Counted from the first letter of the stretch, positions 39,349 to 48,475 are shown. The stretch: 64,000 bases of DNA from Prodigiosinella confusarubida (GCF_002847015.1 NZ_CP025085.1:868001-932000); one strand, 5' to 3'. Translations and numbers: made by a program. The notes: generated by a model not told the origin, from the sequence alone.

Positions 39349-39350
39349 TT
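39323..39350 (+). terminator. Rho-independent terminator of ryhB
   Basis: AGCCAGC (39323-39329) and GCTGGCT (39335-39341) with a five-base loop, followed by an uninterrupted run of T to 39350. This is the Hfq-binding terminator of RyhB. Confidence 0.92.
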
Positions 39351-39483
39351 GCTTCTTTATTTTTTGGAATTTATGTTTCCTAAAATTTCCTGTTCGTATT
39401 TTTTGAACAGCGCGTTGAGTTTTTTACGCTTTCTTATTCTCTTCCTGCCGCTAGACTAAAACAAACATCGGGAGGAACGGATC

Positions 39484-40179
39484 ATGATTTATTTACGCAA
39501 AGCCCATCAACGTGGACATGCCAATCACGGTTGGCTGGATAGCTGGCACACCTTTTCGTTTGCGGATTATTACGACCCTGACTTTATGGGATTTTCCGCA
39601 CTGAGAGTGATCAATGAAGATCGGATTGATGCCGGACAGGGTTTTGGCACCCATCCTCACCGGGATATGGAAATTCTGACCTATGTGCTGGAAGGAACGG
39701 TTGAGCATCAGGATAGCATGGGTAACAAAGAACAGATTCACACTGGCGAATTCCAGATTATGAGCGCCGGTACCGGCATCCGTCATTCGGAATATAACGC
39801 CAGTCAGGATACGTTGCTGCATCTGTACCAGATCTGGATTATTCCGGAAAAAACCGGTCTGACACCGCGCTATGAACAGCGGCGTTTTGATGCTCCACAG
39901 GGGCGACAGTTAGTGCTGTCACCAGATGCTCGTGATGGTTCCCTTAAAATTTTTCAGGATATGACGCTGTGGCGTTGGCCACTAAAATCACAGGAACAGT
40001 CTGTCTATCAGATTCAGGCGGGACGCCAGATCTGGATTCAGGTGGTACGCGGTACGATTGAAATTAACGGTCATCAGGCGACCACCAGTGATGCGTTGGC
40101 CATCAAGGATGAAACCGCACTCTCCATCCACGCTGGCGAAGACAGTGAAATTCTACTGTTTGATCTGCCGCCAGTATAA
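39484..40179 (+). CDS. yhhW: Pirin family protein, quercetinase-like YhhW
   Basis: Bicupin pirin of 231 residues, closely matching E. coli YhhW, which has quercetin 2,3-dioxygenase activity in vitro. Metal ligands are visible as His57, His59 (THPHRDMEI), His101 and Glu103 (GIRHSEY). A GGGAGGAACGG site precedes the ATG. It stands alone between ryhB and a strong terminator. Confidence 0.94.
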   Translation: MIYLRKAHQRGHANHGWLDSWHTFSFADYYDPDFMGFSALRVINEDRIDAGQGFGTHPHRDMEILTYVLEGTVEHQDSMGNKEQIHTGEFQIMSAGTGIRHSEYNASQDTLLHLYQIWIIPEKTGLTPRYEQRRFDAPQGRQLVLSPDARDGSLKIFQDMTLWRWPLKSQEQSVYQIQAGRQIWIQVVRGTIEINGHQATTSDALAIKDETALSIHAGEDSEILLFDLPPV

Positions 40180-40187
40180 TGCCCATT

Positions 40188-40219
40188 ATCAGGGTAATCT
40201 CACATTACCCTGATTTTTT
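40188..40219 (+). terminator. Rho-independent terminator after yhhW
   Basis: ATCAGGGTAAT (40188-40198) pairs perfectly with ATTACCCTGAT (40204-40214) around a five-base loop, followed by TTTTTT. It ends the pirin transcript before gntR. Confidence 0.92.
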
Positions 40220-40377
40220 CTGCTTACTTTCTTATCTAATCGTGAAAATATTCACTGTTTCCTATCATTATTAATGGTCCAATTCATTGCCTGTACCTGC
40301 CGGATGTCGGATATATATTCCACTAATTACTTTTTTGTTAGACTTCGGAAAATTTTTCTCTTAATGGATATCAACGG

Positions 40378-41376
40378 ATGATAAAGAAGAAAAGACCGGT
40401 ACTCCAGGATGTCGCCGACCGAGTTGGTGTCACCAAAATGACGGTTAGCCGTTATCTGCGCCATCCTTCTCAGGTTTCCCCAGCGTTGCAGAAAAAGATC
40501 GCCATAGTGCTTGATGAACTGGGCTACATTCCCAATCGTGCGCCACACATTCTGGCCAGTGCCACCAGCCGGGCGATTGGCGTGTTGCTGCCCTCGTTGA
40601 CCAATCAGGTATTTGCCGAGGTGTTGCGTGGCATTGAGCGGGTGGCGGATGCTCATGGGTATCAAACGATGCTGGCGCATTACGGTTACGACCCTGAGAA
40701 GGAGGAACAGCGGCTGATGTCGTTACTGTCTTATAATATTGACGGACTGATTTTGGCCGAGCGTACACATACTGTCCGTACCCGTCAGATGATTGAAGTG
40801 GCGGGGATTCCGGTAGTGGAACTGATGGATTCGGTTTCACCTTGTCTCGATTTGGCCGTCGGGTTTGATAATGTGGAGGCCGCCCGGCAGATGACGCACT
40901 ATATGATTGACCGGGGCTATCGTCATGCTGTGTATCTGGGCGCACGGTTGGATGAACGCACTCTCATGAAACGTGAAGGTTATGAGCAAGCCATGCAAGC
41001 GGCTGGTCTGGTCAGCCACTGTGTCATGAGTGAAATTGCGTCGTCATATTCGCTGGGAGGCGAGCTGCTGCGCCAGGCGCAGGCGGAATATCCCCAGGTG
41101 GATAGCGTATTCTGCACCAATGATGATCTGGCGGTCGGCGCGATGTTTGAATGTGTACGGCAGGGATTACGTATCCCGCAGGATATGGGCATTGCCGGTT
41201 TTCACGGTCACGATATTGGCCAGGCAATGGTGCCCCGGTTGTCCAGCGTTCTGACACCGCGTGAGCGCATGGGGGAAATCGGTGCTGAACGTTTGCTGGC
41301 GCGTTTGCGTGGAGAGCAGATTACGCCAGCGGTGGAAGATGTTGGTTTTACGCTGTTGGCAGGGGAAAGTTTGTAG
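40378..41376 (+). CDS. gntR: Gluconate repressor GntR (LacI family)
   Basis: 332 residues (E. coli 331), colinear with GntR. The helix-turn-helix is VLQDVADRVGVTKMTVSRYL at about 8-27, and the effector domain has GFHGHDIGQ and CTNDDLAVGAMFE. GntR represses gnt genes and releases on gluconate. Its 3' end overlaps the 3' end of convergent gntK by 29 bp, unlike E. coli, where gntR, gntK and gntU run in one direction. Idonate regulator IdnR at 6666 is its paralogue. Confidence 0.93.
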   Translation: MIKKKRPVLQDVADRVGVTKMTVSRYLRHPSQVSPALQKKIAIVLDELGYIPNRAPHILASATSRAIGVLLPSLTNQVFAEVLRGIERVADAHGYQTMLAHYGYDPEKEEQRLMSLLSYNIDGLILAERTHTVRTRQMIEVAGIPVVELMDSVSPCLDLAVGFDNVEAARQMTHYMIDRGYRHAVYLGARLDERTLMKREGYEQAMQAAGLVSHCVMSEIASSYSLGGELLRQAQAEYPQVDSVFCTNDDLAVGAMFECVRQGLRIPQDMGIAGFHGHDIGQAMVPRLSSVLTPRERMGEIGAERLLARLRGEQITPAVEDVGFTLLAGESL

Positions 41377-41896
41377 CATCAGTCAGACGTGCGCGCAATG
41401 CTGTCGCGCAACGTTTCACTACTTGTTCCAGTGTACCGTCAATATCCACGGTGATGACGTCATGTTCGTCTTGCCCTGGTTCTTCCAGCGCGTCAAACTG
41501 GCTTTTCAGCAGTTTGGTTGGCATAAAATGTCCGGCTCTGGCTTGATGCCGTTGCAAAATCATCTCGATGCTCCCTTTCAGATAGAGAAAAATCATTCCC
41601 TCCTCATTACCGTTGCGAAGTCGGTCACGATAGCGTTTTTTCAACGCCGAACACACGATGATACCGGTCTCATTTTTGTGAAACAGGCTGTATGCCGCAT
41701 CGTTCAATCGTTCCAGCCATGGTGCCCGGTCGTCGTCGTTGAGAGGATGACCACTGGCCATTTTCTGGATGTTGGCACGGGGATGCAGATCGTCCCCATC
41801 AATAAATTTAGCGCTAATTACCTTGGCCAGTGCCGCACCGACAGAAGATTTCCCGCTACCAGACACGCCCATCAAAATAATACATAGACCTGACAT
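41348..41896 (-). CDS. gntK: Gluconokinase
   Basis: P-loop kinase of 182 residues that makes 6-phosphogluconate. Walker A GVSGSGKS at 10-17, then DGDDLHPRANIQKMASGHPLND, GIIVCSALKKRYRD and ARAGHFMP, the same blocks as IdnK at 7729. It is divergent from the GntP-type permease, with a GntR operator between, and convergent with gntR, overlapping its coding end by 29 bp. Confidence 0.94.
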   Translation of the reverse strand: MSGLCIILMGVSGSGKSSVGAALAKVISAKFIDGDDLHPRANIQKMASGHPLNDDDRAPWLERLNDAAYSLFHKNETGIIVCSALKKRYRDRLRNGNEEGMIFLYLKGSIEMILQRHQARAGHFMPTKLLKSQFDALEEPGQDEHDVITVDIDGTLEQVVKRCATALRARLTDATNFPLPTA

Positions 41897-41955
41897 AATT
41901 TGATCTCCATCCCAAAATGTAAATTAAATGCATCATAGTGGTTTCGGATTTTAAC

Positions 41956-41971
41956 ATGTTACCGGTATCAT
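41956..41971 (+). promoter_or_regulatory. GntR operator between gntK and the permease gene
   Basis: ATGTTA-CCGG-TATCAT differs at one position from the gluconate operator ATGTTA-CCGG-TAACAT. It lies 60 bp before gntK and 83 bp before the permease start, so one repressor could control both divergent genes. Confidence 0.85.
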
Positions 41972-42053
41972 TGAATGGGTAACAAATGGCGTTGTGATAG
42001 GTTTCACAAACAATTAGTCATACTAAAATAATGGCTGGAAGGGATAACAAATA

Positions 42054-43430
42054 ATGACAGATATTACCTCTACCTACAGTGCCGGCCCGTTGTTGTTGAT
42101 TGCCGTTGGTGCCGTTGCTTTACTGCTGCTATTGATCATGCGCTTTAAAGTTCATGCTTTTCTGGCGTTGACGTTGGTCAGTATCATCACTGCGTTGGTC
42201 ACTAAAGTCCCCTATGATAAAATTGTTTCCACCATGTTAAGCGGCTTTGGCAGTACGCTCGCCTCCGTTGCTTTGTTGGTCGGCCTGGGGGCAATGATTG
42301 GTCGTTTGCTGGAGGTCACCGGCGGCGCCAATGTCCTCGCTGATACGTTAATCAGTAAATTTGGCGAAAGGCGCGCCCCGTTTGCGCTGGGTATTGCCTC
42401 ATTGCTGTTTGGTTTCCCCATTTTTTTCGACGCTGGCCTGGTCGTCATGCTGCCGATTATCTTTAGTGTCGCGAAGCGGTTTGGCGGCTCGACATTAAAG
42501 TATGCTTTACCGTCAGCCGGGGCCTTTGCCGTGATGCATGCCTTGCTGCCACCTCACCCCGGCCCGGTTGCCGCCAGCGAACTTCTCGGGGCCAACATTG
42601 GACTGATGGTACTGGTCGGGGCCGTTATTGCCCTTCCTACCTGGTATTTCGGCAGTTATCTGTTTGGTCTGGTGGCCGGTAGCAAGTTTGTGTTGCCATT
42701 GCCGTCACTCTTTACCGATGATGTCGACGTTGATGAAACCCATACGCCACCCCGGTTTGGTATCGTGCTTAGCGTATTGCTGTTGCCGTTGTTATTGATC
42801 TCGCTCGATACTCTGTTAAATACTTTGACGGTAGCCAAAGTGATTAACGGTGGTGACGTATGGGTACAAAGCCTGCGTATGTTGGGTAAAACGCCGGTGG
42901 CGTTGTTGATTACGGTCTTTTTTGCTCTGTGGATTTTCAGCCGGGAACGTAGCATGAAGCACCTGCAAAAAGTGTGTGATGGTGCATTAGGCCCGGTTTG
43001 TTCAATCATTCTGGTGACCGGTGCTGGCGGGATGTTCGGCGGCGTGTTGCGTGCCAGCGGTATTGGCAACGCTCTGGCGGAGATGCTTTCCGATACCGGA
43101 CTGCCAGTGATTGTGGCGGCGTTTATTGTTTCGGCGGCATTGCGAGTCGCTCAGGGATCGGCGACCGTCGCGTTGACGACCACCGCCGCATTGATGGCTC
43201 CGACGGTAGCGGCGACGGCCGGTCTGAGCCAGTTTGATCTGTGCTTCATTGTGGTTGCGATTGCCGGTGGCGCCACCGTCTTGTCACATGTGAACGATTC
43301 CGGTTTCTGGCTGGTTGGCCGTTTTCTGGAAATGGATGAGAAAACCACGCTGAAAACCTGGACCGTAATGGAAACATTGTTGGGTACCATCGCCTTCCTG
43401 CTGGCGGGGCTTGGCAGTTTATTTCTGTAA
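42054..43430 (+). CDS. GntP-family gluconate:H+ symporter
   Basis: A 458-residue protein with about 12-14 membrane segments. It has the family marks LPPHPGPVAASELLGANIG near residue 165, GAGGMFGGVLRASGIGNAL, and SHVNDSGFWLVGRFLEM near the end. By position beside gntK it would serve as the gluconate importer (gntU or gntT role), but the sequence is not specially close to either E. coli protein, so I leave the symbol open. Compared with IdnT at 5289 it is a distinct subgroup (for example SGFGSTLASVALLVGLGAMIG). It is divergent from gntK and followed by a bidirectional hairpin. Confidence 0.88.
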   Translation: MTDITSTYSAGPLLLIAVGAVALLLLLIMRFKVHAFLALTLVSIITALVTKVPYDKIVSTMLSGFGSTLASVALLVGLGAMIGRLLEVTGGANVLADTLISKFGERRAPFALGIASLLFGFPIFFDAGLVVMLPIIFSVAKRFGGSTLKYALPSAGAFAVMHALLPPHPGPVAASELLGANIGLMVLVGAVIALPTWYFGSYLFGLVAGSKFVLPLPSLFTDDVDVDETHTPPRFGIVLSVLLLPLLLISLDTLLNTLTVAKVINGGDVWVQSLRMLGKTPVALLITVFFALWIFSRERSMKHLQKVCDGALGPVCSIILVTGAGGMFGGVLRASGIGNALAEMLSDTGLPVIVAAFIVSAALRVAQGSATVALTTTAALMAPTVAATAGLSQFDLCFIVVAIAGGATVLSHVNDSGFWLVGRFLEMDEKTTLKTWTVMETLLGTIAFLLAGLGSLFL

Positions 43431-43456
43431 GGCGGAATAGGCGGATAGTTGTGTCG

Positions 43457-43497
43457 TTGAACGGTGGATTCCCGTGAGGGCGGGATCCACCGTTCAA
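43457..43497. terminator. Bidirectional hairpin between the permease and yhgN
   Basis: TTGAACGGTGGAT (43457-43469) pairs with ATCCACCGTTCAA (43485-43497), continued by CCCG/CGGG after a one-base bulge and closed by a six-base loop. It lies between convergent stops, two bases from the yhgN end. No T run. Confidence 0.75.
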
Positions 43498-43498
43498 G

Positions 43499-44092
43499 TT
43501 ACAGTTGCATATAGGCGCGCACACCATCCAGGAACATCTGGGTGGATAGCATGACCAGTACCAGTCCCATCAACCTTTCCAACGCGCCGACGCCTTTATC
43601 CCCCAACAGACGCAGGAATACGTTCGACATCAGCAAAATCACAAAAGAGATACCCCAGGCGATAAACAGCGCCAGCGCCAGGTGCAACAGTTGATACGGG
43701 TACTGGTGTGACAACAGCATCAACGTCGCCAGTATAGACGGGCCGGCAACCAGAGGAATGGCCATCGGTACCAGAAAAGGTTCATCCCCGGCCGGCAACC
43801 CGGTGGAATCCCCTTCCTGTGACGGGAAAATCATACGAATAGCGATCAAAAACAGCACGATGCCACCGGATATCGACACGGTTTCAGTGCGCAGATTCAG
43901 CACTGCCAGAATTTTTTCTCCGGCAAACAGGAAAACCAGCATAACGCCCAGTGCAATAATCATTTCCCGCATCAACACGATGCGTCGCCGTTTGGGATCC
44001 AGATGTTTTAACACCGACATAAAAATCGGCAGATTACCGAGTGGGTCCATAATTAATAGCAACAGCACGGTTGCCGAGATCATTTCGGTCAT
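43499..44092 (-). CDS. yhgN: MarC-family membrane protein YhgN
   Basis: A 197-residue, six-helix membrane protein of the MarC family, matching E. coli YhgN throughout (LIMDPLGNLPIFMSVLKHLDPKRR; GLPAGDEPFLVPMAIPLVAGPSI). Function is unknown; an early link to antibiotic resistance has not been borne out. It is divergent from asd, with about 200 bp between, as in E. coli. Confidence 0.93.
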   Translation of the reverse strand: MTEMISATVLLLLIMDPLGNLPIFMSVLKHLDPKRRRIVLMREMIIALGVMLVFLFAGEKILAVLNLRTETVSISGGIVLFLIAIRMIFPSQEGDSTGLPAGDEPFLVPMAIPLVAGPSILATLMLLSHQYPYQLLHLALALFIAWGISFVILLMSNVFLRLLGDKGVGALERLMGLVLVMLSTQMFLDGVRAYMQL

Positions 44093-44295
44093 GTTAGTGG
44101 TGGACTCCTTTAATCCCTGAACATCGGGCAGTGACCGTAATATTAGGTCTACTGCTGAAAAACCTTGTGTTATCGAATAAATTCACTTGCGACTTTGTGT
44201 ACATTTTGTAAGGCTGAATGTCATCACTTTAAACTATGTTTACTGCCATAACTGGCAGCCAGACTTCTTTTGTCATCCCAAGCAGGACAGTTACC

Positions 44296-45399
44296 ATGAA
44301 AAATGTTGGTTTTATTGGCTGGCGCGGCATGGTCGGTTCGGTACTCATGCAGCGCATGGTGGAAGAACGCGATTTTGATGCGATTCGCCCGGTATTTTTT
44401 TCCACTTCTCAGCACGGTCAGCCAGCACCGACATTGGGTGGTCAGCAAGGTGTATTGCAGGACGCTTACGATCTGGACACGCTGCGGGCGCTGGATATCG
44501 TCATTACCTGTCAAGGCGGCGATTATACCAATGAAGTTTATCCAAAGCTGCGTGAAAGTGGCTGGCAAGGATACTGGATCGACGCCGCATCTTCTCTACG
44601 TATGAGTGATGACGCAATTATTATTCTGGATCCCGTTAACCATGGCGTAATTAAGCAAGGTCTGGATAACGGTGTTAAAACCTTTATTGGTGGTAACTGT
44701 ACTGTCAGTCTGATGCTGATGTCGCTGGGTGGTCTGTTTGCCAACGATTTGGTGGAATGGGTGTCGGTTGCGACTTATCAGGCCGCATCCGGCGGTGGTG
44801 CACGTCATATGCGCGAACTGCTGGTGCAGATGGGGCAATTGAACGCTGAAGTGGCTAACGAGTTAAACGATCCGGCGTCCGCGATTCTGGATATCGAACG
44901 GAAAGTCACGGCGTTGACGCGTAGTGGATCTCTGCCAGTGGACAATTTCGGTGTACCGCTGGCGGGCAGTCTGATTCCGTGGATTGACAAACAACTGGAT
45001 AACGGTCAAAGCCGTGAAGAGTGGAAAGGTCAGGCAGAAACCAACAAGATTCTGGGTACTCAGCGTGTGATTCCAGTTGATGGTCTGTGCGTGCGCGTTG
45101 GGGCACTGCGTTGCCACAGTCAGGCATTCACCATCAAGCTGAAGAAAGATGTGGCGCTGCCGGAAATCGAACAGATGCTGGCAACGCATAACGACTGGGT
45201 GAAAGTGATACCGAATGACCGTGACATCTCCATGCGTGAACTGACACCTGCCGCAGTAACTGGCACGTTGTCTACGCCGGTTGGGCGTCTGCGTAAGCTA
45301 AACATGGGGCCACAGTACCTGTCCGCGTTCACCGTGGGTGACCAATTGCTGTGGGGCGCGGCTGAACCACTGCGCCGCATGCTGCGTATCCTGCTGTAG
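44296..45399 (+). CDS. asd: Aspartate-semialdehyde dehydrogenase
   Basis: Reduces aspartyl phosphate to aspartate semialdehyde, the branch point for lysine, diaminopimelate, threonine and methionine. The start at 44296 follows AGGA and gives 367 residues, the E. coli length; the frame extends upstream without similarity. Catalytic Cys135 lies in [14 protein letters not shown]-binding GWRGMVGS at the N-terminus, and the active-site His in the MRELTPAAV region precedes the C-terminal core. Monocistronic, with a long hairpin behind it. Confidence 0.96.
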   Translation: MKNVGFIGWRGMVGSVLMQRMVEERDFDAIRPVFFSTSQHGQPAPTLGGQQGVLQDAYDLDTLRALDIVITCQGGDYTNEVYPKLRESGWQGYWIDAASSLRMSDDAIIILDPVNHGVIKQGLDNGVKTFIGGNCTVSLMLMSLGGLFANDLVEWVSVATYQAASGGGARHMRELLVQMGQLNAEVANELNDPASAILDIERKVTALTRSGSLPVDNFGVPLAGSLIPWIDKQLDNGQSREEWKGQAETNKILGTQRVIPVDGLCVRVGALRCHSQAFTIKLKKDVALPEIEQMLATHNDWVKVIPNDRDISMRELTPAAVTGTLSTPVGRLRKLNMGPQYLSAFTVGDQLLWGAAEPLRRMLRILL

Positions 45400-45408
45400 T
45401 TTCTGTAA

Positions 45409-45440
45409 AACAGGCGCATTCCCTAGCGAATGCGCCTGTT
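45409..45440 (+). terminator. Hairpin after asd
   Basis: AACAGGCGCATTC (45409-45421) and GAATGCGCCTGTT (45428-45440) are perfect 13-bp complements with a six-base loop, ten bases after the asd stop. It lies between convergent genes and lacks a T run, so it may act with Rho or as an mRNA-stabilising end. Confidence 0.75.
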
Positions 45441-45508
45441 GCGGTACCCCCCCTTACCAATAGGCCGGATTCAGCACTACATTTACCACTTAGCGTTCTG
45501 CTTCCGGT

Positions 45509-46570
45509 TTAAAATTCACACTCTTTTTCCCAGGTAATACGGCCAGACAACCTTTCTTCGATCTGTGAGGCGTTATAGGGTGCCACAAATGCGGGTAGAA
45601 TCTGACTGGCGTTGGTGGTTTTTGCCAGCATCAGTTGATCTTGCAATCGGGGGTGAACGTTCCAGGGTAGCCAGCGCGCTTTTTCCGCTTGCAGCATTGC
45701 TAACGCCGGTGTACCACGTGCGATATAACTGCCGAAGATAAAACGGAATGTCTCGGTCTGTTGACTCAGTTCGGCAGAAAGCCCGCTTTTTGCTGTGGCA
45801 TCACAGCAGATAATCACATCATCTGGCTGGTAAGGCTGTGTGGTTTGCTGGGTCAGCAGTGTGGATAGTCTGTCCTTCACATATCCGGATAATTTCGGCA
45901 ACTGTAAGGTGATTTCCCGTATGATCTGCGGGCAAAACCGCGGCATGATGCCGGACTCCATCAGATACAGCGCTATTTCTGGCGCACGACCCCAGGCCGG
46001 AACTGCAATGACGGCACCTTCCCGTGCCTGTTGTAGCAGAACGGACTTCTGTTCCGGCAACGACTGAGTGCGATCACCATAGGTGGCATCAGTGATCAGT
46101 AGCGCTGCCTGCGGAGGCAGATCGAAGGGGAAGACGTTGGATTCGGTACTCCAGTCGCCAGTGTAGGTCATGCCTGTACTTTCATTCAGATGCAGCCAGA
46201 TACCACCGGGTGAGTGACCACTGCGCCCGGTGATGACGTTCAACGGGCCGATATGTCCGTGCCCGTGTTCCAGCAGGGTATGGCGATCGGTTTCGGCCAC
46301 TACGGTGGTGGGGATCTGCTGCCAGACCATGGCGGTGGTGTAAACTGGCGGGTTGCCCCACTGGGAACGTAGCGCCAGCCCACCACAATGATCTTCATGG
46401 GCATGGCTTAGGTAGATGGCATCCGGTGGCGATACATTCTGGATATCGGGTAATATCCCCGATTCTGGACCCATTCCCAGGTCCAGCAGTAAACGAAATC
46501 CGTTTACTTCGACCATAAATGCGGCAGGGTTCTTCCCTCCTACGCCACTGATTGCGGTGAGTTTCGGCAT
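45509..46570 (-). CDS. Metallo-beta-lactamase-fold hydrolase
   Basis: A 353-residue protein with the metal motif HAHEDH (His56, His58, Asp60, His61), the third-metal-site His in SGHSPGG (about 119) and the bridging Asp in TYTGDWS. The arrangement of a beta-lactamase-like domain followed by about 200 further residues, with DATYGDR, resembles the RNase-type (beta-CASP) branch, but I cannot see the complete beta-CASP motifs. Substrate unknown. Single gene, facing asd tail to tail; it has no equivalent at this place in E. coli. Confidence 0.85.
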   Translation of the reverse strand: MPKLTAISGVGGKNPAAFMVEVNGFRLLLDLGMGPESGILPDIQNVSPPDAIYLSHAHEDHCGGLALRSQWGNPPVYTTAMVWQQIPTTVVAETDRHTLLEHGHGHIGPLNVITGRSGHSPGGIWLHLNESTGMTYTGDWSTESNVFPFDLPPQAALLITDATYGDRTQSLPEQKSVLLQQAREGAVIAVPAWGRAPEIALYLMESGIMPRFCPQIIREITLQLPKLSGYVKDRLSTLLTQQTTQPYQPDDVIICCDATAKSGLSAELSQQTETFRFIFGSYIARGTPALAMLQAEKARWLPWNVHPRLQDQLMLAKTTNASQILPAFVAPYNASQIEERLSGRITWEKECEF

Positions 46571-46998
46571 TGTGTGTCTCCTTTCACAACAGCATTATAC
46601 CGGCCAGTACAAATCGCTGGCGGGTAATGTCGGACCCTCAGGGGATTCATCAACACAGTATCTGTGTGGTCAAGAAACGTCAGGTAACCCGACATCACGA
46701 CAATGCAGACGTTTCCCCCTTAATCTTGAAAGATAATTATCGGTCTGGGGGTTTGAACCTGTGAAGAGACCAACAAAATGGCGATCTGCATCCCGTAGAA
46801 TAAACTGAAGAAAGCGATAATTACACCGGCAATGCATACCGTTGCCAGCAACGGAAGTAAGGTATATCAGGCCTAAATTAGCGGTGTAGTATTACAGGAT
46901 GTTGACATATCGCGCCGTATCACTGACGCTGCAACCGAATGGAACATAGAGTATATAATGCGGCTGGCGGTATTTTTCTTTCCCCTATGAGGATGACA
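46571..46998. other. Intergenic region upstream of nikR, nothing recognised
   Basis: About 430 bp without a believable protein. Short frames present are rich in rare combinations and lack ribosome sites. It must hold the promoters of the metallo-hydrolase (leftward) and nikR (rightward), but I could not fix them. Confidence 0.5.
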
Positions 46999-47397
46999 AT
47001 GCAAAGACTGACGATTTCAATGGACGACCAACTGGCGGAAGACTTTGACGAGCTGATGACACGCAAAGGTTATGCCAATCGTTCGGAAGCGTTTCGGGAT
47101 ATGCTGCGCCGTGAACTGGGGGAAATGACGGTGGCAGCGGATAAAGAAGCACACTGCGTTGCGGTGTTGAGCTACGTTTATGATCATCATGAACGCCAGC
47201 TTTCCAGCCGTCTGGCGGGTATGCAGCATGACCATCATGACCTGACCGTCTCCACCATGCACATCCATCTGAGTCATGATGAATGCGTGGAAACAGTGGT
47301 CCTGCGTGGTATGACCTCGCTGGTGGAACAGTTTGCCGAATCGGTGATTGCCCAGACCGGTGTGCGCCATGGCCGTCTTAATCTGATTCCGCTGTAA
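46999..47397 (+). CDS. nikR: Nickel-responsive regulator NikR
   Basis: 132 residues (E. coli 133): an N-terminal ribbon-helix-helix (LTISMDDQLAEDFDELMTRKGYANRSEAFRDML) and a C-terminal ACT-like nickel domain. The four nickel ligands are visible as His77, His88, His90 and Cys96, corresponding to His76, His87, His89 and Cys95 of E. coli. The start is set by GAGGATGACA just upstream. It precedes the transport genes, while in E. coli it follows them. Confidence 0.94.
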   Translation: MQRLTISMDDQLAEDFDELMTRKGYANRSEAFRDMLRRELGEMTVAADKEAHCVAVLSYVYDHHERQLSSRLAGMQHDHHDLTVSTMHIHLSHDECVETVVLRGMTSLVEQFAESVIAQTGVRHGRLNLIPL

Positions 47398-47514
47398 TGC
47401 CAGGGCCTGCGATTCCGTTTTTTGCTCTCTGCTGAATATTATCTCTCCGGCTGCATCGTTTTGCGGCCCAAAACACGGTGGTAACGTGCTGCAATATTAA
47501 GCCAGATCAAGAAA

Positions 47515-47541
47515 GTATGATTTTTTATGAAAACTTCATAC
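47515..47541 (+). promoter_or_regulatory. NikR operator candidate with 15-bp spacer
   Basis: GTATGA (47515-47520) and TCATAC (47536-47541) are perfect NikR half-sites, as in the E. coli nik operator, but the spacer is 15 instead of the usual 16 bases. It lies 140-165 bp before the methyltransferase gene that leads the nik operon. Confidence 0.75.
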
Positions 47542-47680
47542 ACTGTAATTAACCCACACCAGACAATCTGTTATAAATCGGCACAGTAGTTTCCCTCTCC
47601 CTTTTTGGTATCCCGTCAAGCAGACCGTCGTGGGCAGAGGCATTTCCGACCAACATATTACCGATTAAAGGATGATCCGT

Positions 47681-48460
47681 GTGAGTCAACTTCTCCTTGA
47701 TAAGGATAACCAGCCGTTGCTGGAGGACGTCCAGCGTTATTGGAGCCATCGTGCTGCCGATTACAGCCAGATTAATGTTGCCGAGCTCGCTAATGCCAAA
47801 CGAGTCGCCTGGCTGAGTAAAATTACTGAATATGCGCCGAATAAACCGGTGTTGCGGGTGCTGGATATTGGCACCGGGCCGGGTTTTTTCGCGGTTACGC
47901 TGGCGCTGGCGGGGCATCAGGTTACGGCGGTGGATATTACGGAAGCGATGCTCGATCAAGCCAGGGACAATGCAGAACATCATGGCGTATCGATCAATTT
48001 TGTCCACTCGGATGTGCATAACCTGCCGTTTGACGATGACAGCTTTGATCTGGTGGTTTCTCGTAACGTGACCTGGAATCTGGATGCGCCACAGTGTGCC
48101 TATCAGGAATGGCGGCGGGTGTTGATGCCCGGCGGACGGATGGTGAACTTTGATGCCAACTGGTATCTGCAACTGTTTGATGAGGCCAGCCGTCTGGGGT
48201 ATCTGGAGGATCGCGCCAATGCCCGTTATCTGGGGCTGGACGATCACTACGTCAACACGGATACCACTGCGATGGAAAACATCGCCCGCCAACTTCCGCT
48301 CAGCCGTGAGCGTCGCCCGCAATGGGATACTGCCGCACTGCTGCACTGCGGTTATCACAAAGTGATGATGGATACCCGCGTTGGCGAAACGCTGTGGGAT
48401 GAAACGGAGAGAGTGAACTACGCCTCAACGCCACTATTTTTGGTGTGCGCGGAAAAATAA
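47681..48460 (+). CDS. Class I SAM-dependent methyltransferase of the nik operon
   Basis: About 259 residues. Motif I VLDIGTGPGFFAVTLA is followed by VTAVDITEAML, the usual SAM-binding region, and SDVHNLPFDDDSFDLVVSRNV is typical of UbiE/Methyltransf_11 enzymes. GTG at 47681 is chosen since AAAGGA lies eight bases upstream; an ATG at 47672 touches that site. It stands between the NikR operator candidate and nikA, 15 bp before nikA, so it is probably nickel-regulated. It may modify a nickel-chelating compound carried by NikABC; this is inference from position only. Confidence 0.85.
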   Translation: MSQLLLDKDNQPLLEDVQRYWSHRAADYSQINVAELANAKRVAWLSKITEYAPNKPVLRVLDIGTGPGFFAVTLALAGHQVTAVDITEAMLDQARDNAEHHGVSINFVHSDVHNLPFDDDSFDLVVSRNVTWNLDAPQCAYQEWRRVLMPGGRMVNFDANWYLQLFDEASRLGYLEDRANARYLGLDDHYVNTDTTAMENIARQLPLSRERRPQWDTAALLHCGYHKVMMDTRVGETLWDETERVNYASTPLFLVCAEK

Positions 48461-48475
48461 GCCGAAGTGATCACA

